Shown one piece after another: positions 59,430-64,000 of a stretch of DNA of 64,000 nucleotides. Origin of the DNA: Siphonodentalium dalli. Lineage: Eukaryota; Mollusca; Scaphopoda; Gadilida; Siphonodentaliidae. The notes below the pieces were generated by a model. The model was not told the origin of the DNA and searched no databases. It saw only the letters and a program-made list of their open reading frames with translations. The position numbers were made by a program, and so were the translations under genes. The stretch is from positions 86,775,980-86,839,979 of the forward strand of contig CP136063.1 in assembly GCA_032622095.1 (NCBI GenBank), in the 5' to 3' direction. Every line of letters begins with the position of its first letter. Position 1 is the stretch's first letter.

Positions 59430-61069
59430 CCATCTAATCACAGATGGTCTACAAAGAACAAGAAGAACCGAAAAATGAGGTGAACAGTGACATAAGTGAA
59501 TGGGTAACGGATGCATGGCGCCATGTTTGACTTTACAATTGCTTTTACAATATGTCTTTTTTTTTTATTTTCCTTGGCTATTCCAACATACCATGGGGTG
59601 AATAGGGAGAGCCATTAACTTTGGCTTGCTGTCTCCATTGTACATTGAATAGGGGATAATAGTGACAATTGCTGTTTTAAGAATTGTATTTAAAGAAACT
59701 TTAATCCGTAGCAAATGTTCAGATAATAAGTTCAACAAATGACTATAGTTATTTCTTGAACTTATTATCTAAACATTTCCACCAATGAAAATGAATTCTT
59801 CTGCACTTATCTTTTCATATATCCTGAACATCCCTCCAAATGAATAATAGACCATCCCAATGCATACATTTATGATTTAATGGGAGAATCCATTGTAACA
59901 GAATGATGTGCGCCCCTGCCTGATCACACCCACGTGTACTATTGCATCAGCTTCAACTATAACGATGCACGAACAACAGGCGTGGGATTGTTAGTCGGAC
60001 AGCCGTACTTAGCATGATGACGAGATCACGCGATGCTGATTCTAGCGGATTCTCAGGAAAGTTCCCAGTCGAACCAGTGCAGAGGTGTAAAGTTTACTAG
60101 TTGTTTTGGTACAATGCACTGGTCATGGTATATGAAAGCTATACGAAAGCTAACTTTAGTGACGAGCCGTTGACAAGTCGTTGTCAAACTTGGCCAATAA
60201 CATCATCATTGAAAAGTAGGTTACCAATTTTAAATATAAGCACTGATATTTTATCCATCAGTGTTCAGTTGACTGAGTCCTCCTATGAGTACTGCCCTGG
60301 GAATGACTTACTGACCCAGATTAGCTTGAGAATGCCAGCATCAGCTGACTGATCTTGAAGCGAAGCTATGTTCAGAAAATAAACGAAGTTACAACAGATC
60401 TCTACGGTTCCATGAGTTGTCGTTACCCAAAAAGTACACAATGTGAAGCACAGACAGAATTCGGTATCTCCAACGTACGGAGCCTGCCACACCATTTAGT
60501 ATAAAATGGGTTAAGCTAATAGAGCAATGGAATGCAAGTACATTGCTTGACAAACTTATGTTGTCGGATTGGCTGTCGTGTTTTGAACAATCATACTGAT
60601 AGATGGTAAACATTTAGTAAAGGTCCTCATAAAAATTTGACCTGCTGGATGCCTTTTAGGGCAGACTGAAAATAAAAATAAAAATGATGCTGTCGCTTGG
60701 CTTCACAATGCAATGTCAACAAATCTCTGGCCATAAATCTAGCTAGACACATTTTAACTTGTATATGATATTTCCCTTTATTATTTATAATATAATTAGA
60801 GTTTTCTTTTTGGTTTTTATAAACTGCAAGTACTTGGGTTGTACAATATACTGTTACATTGAAATTGTATTGTCGCTGTCATTTTTCACACCCAACAATT
60901 TTTTTTTTAAATTTGTGAGTCAACACATAAAAACCTGCCTGGTCACAGAAAATAAACTTTGCATGACTTCATAGTCATGAAAAAAAAAATTATAATAAAA
61001 ATTTGAAAAAAAAATATTCCCTTTTCACCTCACAGTCCAAATTCACCTCATTTTATGGAACACCATTTC
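59430..61069. other. Intergenic region 3' of BLM
   Basis: Hairpin at 59714-59779 (second copy of the 'gttcagataataagttcaac' foldback). No protein gene seen. On the minus strand AATAAA (plus-strand tttatt, near 60778) could serve BLM polyadenylation about 290 bp after its stop. Confidence 0.5.
59714..59779. repeat. Hairpin, second copy of the 1284 family
   Basis: 'aatgttcagataataagttc' followed by an approximate inverse. Confidence 0.75.
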
Positions 61070-61345
61070 TCAACCAAAGAACTGTCCACTGGTAGACAGG
61101 AATGACCTGGGTTGTGGTACTGGCATGAAACCTAGTTTGGTCCCTGTTGATCCACCCCTTGAGGTTGATGCTCCCCTCGTTGATGTTGATCCACCCCTCG
61201 ATGATGTTGATCCACCCCTTGATGATGCTGCACCCCTTGAAGATGCTGCACCCCTCTGATATTGTGAGAGACTTGGTCGTGAAGTTTTTCGTTTGGCTGG
61301 AGATTTTTTTGCCTTTGTCTTGTACTTTCTCTTTGTTTTGTATTT
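61070..61345 (-). CDS. BLM: BLM terminal exon
   Basis: Acceptor gtttcag|AAA, 276 nt including the stop. Basic NLS-like start, then tandem RGAASS/RGGSTS units (about six) and the terminal LGFMPVPQP box. The repeat spacing is 18-24 nt at DNA level, so length may vary between individuals. Confidence 0.92.
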   Translation of the reverse strand, partial: KYKTKRKYKTKAKKSPAKRKTSRPSLSQYQRGAASSRGAASSRGGSTSSRGGSTSTRGASTSRGGSTGTKLGFMPVPQPRSFLSTSGQFFG

Positions 61346-63832
61346 CTGAAACATTAAGTACCAGCAAGCCTGAGTTTAGTGCGCCTGTCGTTTGCAGACT
61401 GAGGTCCCCAGAGGGTGAATTTAGTGATGCTATCCCGCATAGGGGGGCTAGCATCACCAAATTCACACTCTGGGGACCTCATTTTGCATGGCTTCAACTG
61501 CTATGGGAGACAGATTCAGATTGAAGTTCCCAATTGGTGAATATTATGATGTAAACCATTGGGGACATCGATTATGCAATGCGTGGTCTGCCAATTTGGG
61601 GATATAGAGAAACTAAACTAAAAAAGAAATAGAATCTATGTGAAGAAGTTTCTATAGAAATTTGATAATAAAGAAACTTTCCAGAGAAGATGAGGCCTAA
61701 GCAGAATGAGGTCCCCAGAGGCTATGCGGGATAGATTCACTAAACCCTCTGGGGACCTCATTCTGCAAATGACAGGCACATTAAACTCAGGCTTGACTGA
61801 CAACAATCGAAAGGACATATCTGTTTATTATCTGTATCATTATTGTGTGCTGTACCTTTCCTTTGAAGCCTCCTCTTCCCCGGCCCCGGGATCCTCTCCT
61901 GGCTCCGCCCCTTGAAGATGATGCAGTGTCATTGAAGTAGTGTGACTCCCATTCGCTCGCGTTCTCGGCATTTGATGGCTTAATTTCATCTTCCACCGGA
62001 GCAAGGCCTGCAGAAAATAATAAATGCATACAAACTTACTAAATAAGCCGTATCTCTTCCCTGAACTTTCTGTATCATAGGGTACAAAACAATATTTTTG
62101 AGTCAAAGAGGCTAGCGAACCAGAGCTGTTATCACTAGGTAAAGTTTCTGGGACAGAAAATGTGGCTATTTTTAGAACATTACACTGTGCAGATGTGATA
62201 TGCATGTTTTTCGATAGAAAATCTCTACCTGACAAAACACTGTTAACACTTTCATGATTGGAGCTGCGCTGGTGCAGTATTAAAGATCCTGTGCCAGTGC
62301 ATTCTCTTATATATGCAAGTCTCCCATAGGGAGCCTTGCATATATCAGAGAATGCACTGGCTTACAAGGTCAATGAAAATATTGTTAGACCAATGCATTC
62401 TCTAATATATGCGAAACTCCCTATGGGAGACTTATGTATATAAGAGAATGCATTGGCACAGGGTTTTCTCAAAATTTCAGGAGCTCTAGTCATATAAGGG
62501 TTAAGTGAAATATGTGTCATACTGCATGTGTTGCGGAATAATAGCGCAGGCCTGCAGATTTCAAAATTATGCGTAACCTATTTTTCGTTTGCCTGGTTGT
62601 TCGCCTCAAATTTGTAGGTCTGTAGAGCTAACATGCATTGACAACAAGTTTCATAGAAGTTTTGTTGCTGTAGGTGATCAAGCGTGATTATAAATTTCTG
62701 AATGGTTATAAGTCAATAATTATGACCGACACAATTATGATTGAGTAGGTCATTTAGAAATTGGCTATATCAAAATAGTGGGAAATTCTCACAAGCTTAA
62801 ATCACCGAATAAACGATGTTTAACCCTTTCATGATACAACTGCGCTGGAGCAGCATTAAGGGTCCTGCGCCAGTGCATTCTCTTATATATGCAAGTCTCC
62901 CATAGGGAGCCCCACATATATTAGAGAATGCACTGGCTTACAAGGTCAATGAAAATATTGTTAGACCAATGCATTCTCTAATATATGCGAGGAGACTCCC
63001 TATGAGAGACTCGCATATATAAGAGAATTCATTGGCACAGGGTTTTCTAAAAATTTCAGGAAGCTCAAGTCATGAAAGGGTGAAGTGAAGTATGTGTCAT
63101 AATGCATGTTTTGGGGAATAATAGGGCTAACATGCACTGACAAGTTTCATAGAAGTTTTGTTGTTGTAGGTGATCAAGCCTGATTATAAATGTCTGAATG
63201 GTTTTAAGTCAATAATTATGACCTACACAATTATGATTATGAAATCGGCTATGTCAAAATAATGGGAAATTCTCGGAAGCTTAAATCACCAAATAAACAA
63301 TGTTTAACCCTTTCATGATGGAACTGCACTGGAGCAGCATTAAGGGTCCTGTTCCAGTGCATTCTCTTATATATGCGAGTCTCCCATTGGGAGCATTGCA
63401 TATATAAGAGAATGCACTGGTTTACATGGGAAAGGTAAATATTGTTAAGCCAGTGTATTCTCTTATATATGTGAGGCTCCCTATGCGAGACTCACATATA
63501 TACAAGTATGCATTGGCGCAGGGTTTTCGCAAGATTCCAGGAAGATCCAGTTATGGAATGTTTAAAGGGTAAATTTGTCAGTGTAAGTGTAGATTCAAAT
63601 AGGCAGATTCATATGAGGACCAAAAATCAGCAAAACTTACTTTCATATAAGGCATAATATTTTGTTGTAATTTCCAAAAGTTTATCAGCTCCATATTTTG
63701 TGATTTTAGTTCTTGGTAGTCCTGCAATCTTTGTTGTCAGTTCATCAACAGTTTTTGGAACTTTCTCAGCCATTTGAAGCAGCATGGCATTCGGGAACAC
63801 AGAGGCCGAATTAATAATGCCATGTTCATGAA
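61070..63832 (-). CDS. BLM: BLM RecQ helicase, last three exons (5' part off window)
   Basis: 3'-5' DNA helicase that dissolves double Holliday junctions with TopoIIIalpha-RMI in the nucleus. Only the C-terminus is here: exons 63832-63641, 62007-61856 and 61345-61070 (stop TGA at 61072-61070), phases matching. The first encodes most of the HRDC domain (HGIINSASVFPNAMLLQMAE, LPRTKITKYGADKLLEITTK). The second contains EWESHYFND, like the vertebrate 'SSHYF' segment, then an RG-rich run. The third has a KYKTKRKYKTKAKKSPAKRK basic tract (likely nuclear localisation), a degenerate SSRGGS-type repeat and a terminal TKLGFMPVPQPRSF motif. That motif matches the conserved BLM C-terminal KLGxMxPPxP box. 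The helicase core lies beyond 64000. Confidence 0.92.
61367..61797. mobile_element. CAAGCCTGAGTTTA-type MITE in the BLM intron
   Basis: CAAGCCTGAGTTTAGTGCGC at the left, inverse at the right (TTAAACTCAGGCTTG), with GAGGTCCCCAGAGGG arms inside. It fills most of the last BLM intron. No matching 8-bp flanks, so the TSD has decayed. Confidence 0.82.
61856..62007 (-). CDS. BLM: BLM penultimate exon (acidic then RG-rich)
   Basis: Acceptor ttctgcag|GC, donor GGAAAG|gtacag, 152 nt. Reads LAPVEDEIKPSNAENASEWE, then SHYFNDTASSSRGG and RGSRGRGRGGF. Its 2-nt start completes a Ser codon from the HRDC exon. Confidence 0.9.
62243..62504. mobile_element. Dual-hairpin TTAA MITE, duplicated block A
   Basis: TTAACACTTTCATGATTGGA to GTCATATAAGGGTTAA, both hairpins. 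First of three copies in one BLM intron. Confidence 0.9.
62820..63084. mobile_element. Dual-hairpin TTAA MITE, duplicated block B
   Basis: TTAACCCTTTCATGATACAA to GTCATGAAAGGGTGAA. The flanking 62505-62819 sequence recurs after it. Confidence 0.9.
63304..63565. mobile_element. Dual-hairpin TTAA MITE, duplicated block C
   Basis: TTAACCCTTTCATGATGGAA to GTTATGGAATGTTTAA. Ends 76 bp before the HRDC exon. Confidence 0.9.
63641..63832 (-). CDS. BLM: BLM exon with HRDC domain
   Basis: Acceptor tatttcag|TT, donor TATGAAA|gtaagt, 192 nt. HRDC domain, which binds DNA and contributes to double Holliday junction dissolution. 'VFPNAMLLQMAEKVPKTVDEL' minus its last residue and 'KITKYG' match the domain's helices; the first helix lies in the previous exon. 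Confidence 0.92.
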
Positions 63833-64000
63833 CTGAAATATAAAACATTATTATAAATGCTCATAATGATTTTTAGACCATGTCAATGTGTTATCTATAG
63901 ATTATAGTTAATACTAATTAAAGACATATTGTGTCTTTGTTCGGGTATGTGAAACTGATCAGTTAGTGTCCAGGTGCTATGCCAACTGGAGGAATATAGC

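Overview
The window is eukaryotic and metazoan. It has long AT-rich introns, GT-AG exons in matching phase, dense non-autonomous DNA transposons and no prokaryotic gene organisation. The repeats suggest a bivalve mollusc, perhaps scallop-like. They include roughly 150-170 bp tandem modules carrying 'cataactc', 'ccaaattt' and (GGAC)n motifs that resemble the pearl-type elements of bivalves. A two-exon PC-esterase-like gene of a kind I associate with lophotrochozoans points the same way. The species is inference.

Three protein genes are supported. (1) ARIH1 (Ariadne-1 RBR E3 ubiquitin ligase) lies on the minus strand from the start codon at 21084 to 349. I rebuilt nine exons (331 codons, the last one split) in continuous phase; the C-terminal Ariadne domain lies beyond the left edge. 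(2) A putative type II membrane SGNH/PC-esterase-like protein lies on the plus strand, with exons 48168-48874 and 53186-53745. (3) The last three exons of a BLM (Bloom syndrome RecQ) helicase lie on the minus strand at 63832-61070. They cover the end of the HRDC domain and the basic C-terminal tail.

Layout: 1-21084 is ARIH1 with element-rich introns; intron 1 appears to hold a three-level nest of transposons. 21085-22040 is the ARIH1 upstream region. 22041-34875 is a 12.8 kb satellite made of degenerate 18-bp monomers, organised into higher-order blocks of about 3.24 and 3.37 kb. Each block carries a short tRNA/SINE-like segment with a pol III box A match. 34876-48167 has no recognised gene but several MITEs and pearl-like modules. 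48168-53745 is the esterase-like gene, whose intron holds a 1.9 kb inverted repeat. 53746-61069 is intergenic with MITEs and a hAT-like element. 61070-64000 is the BLM 3' end.

The genes do not form a functional unit. The window mainly shows a ubiquitin-ligase gene and a helicase gene on the same strand about 40 kb apart, separated by a satellite and a lineage-type esterase gene. The most distinctive content is the higher-order satellite, a TTAA-flanked MITE family with two hairpins (14 copies noted, in or beside all three genes), and several non-autonomous elements with intact target-site duplications that allow insertion order to be read.
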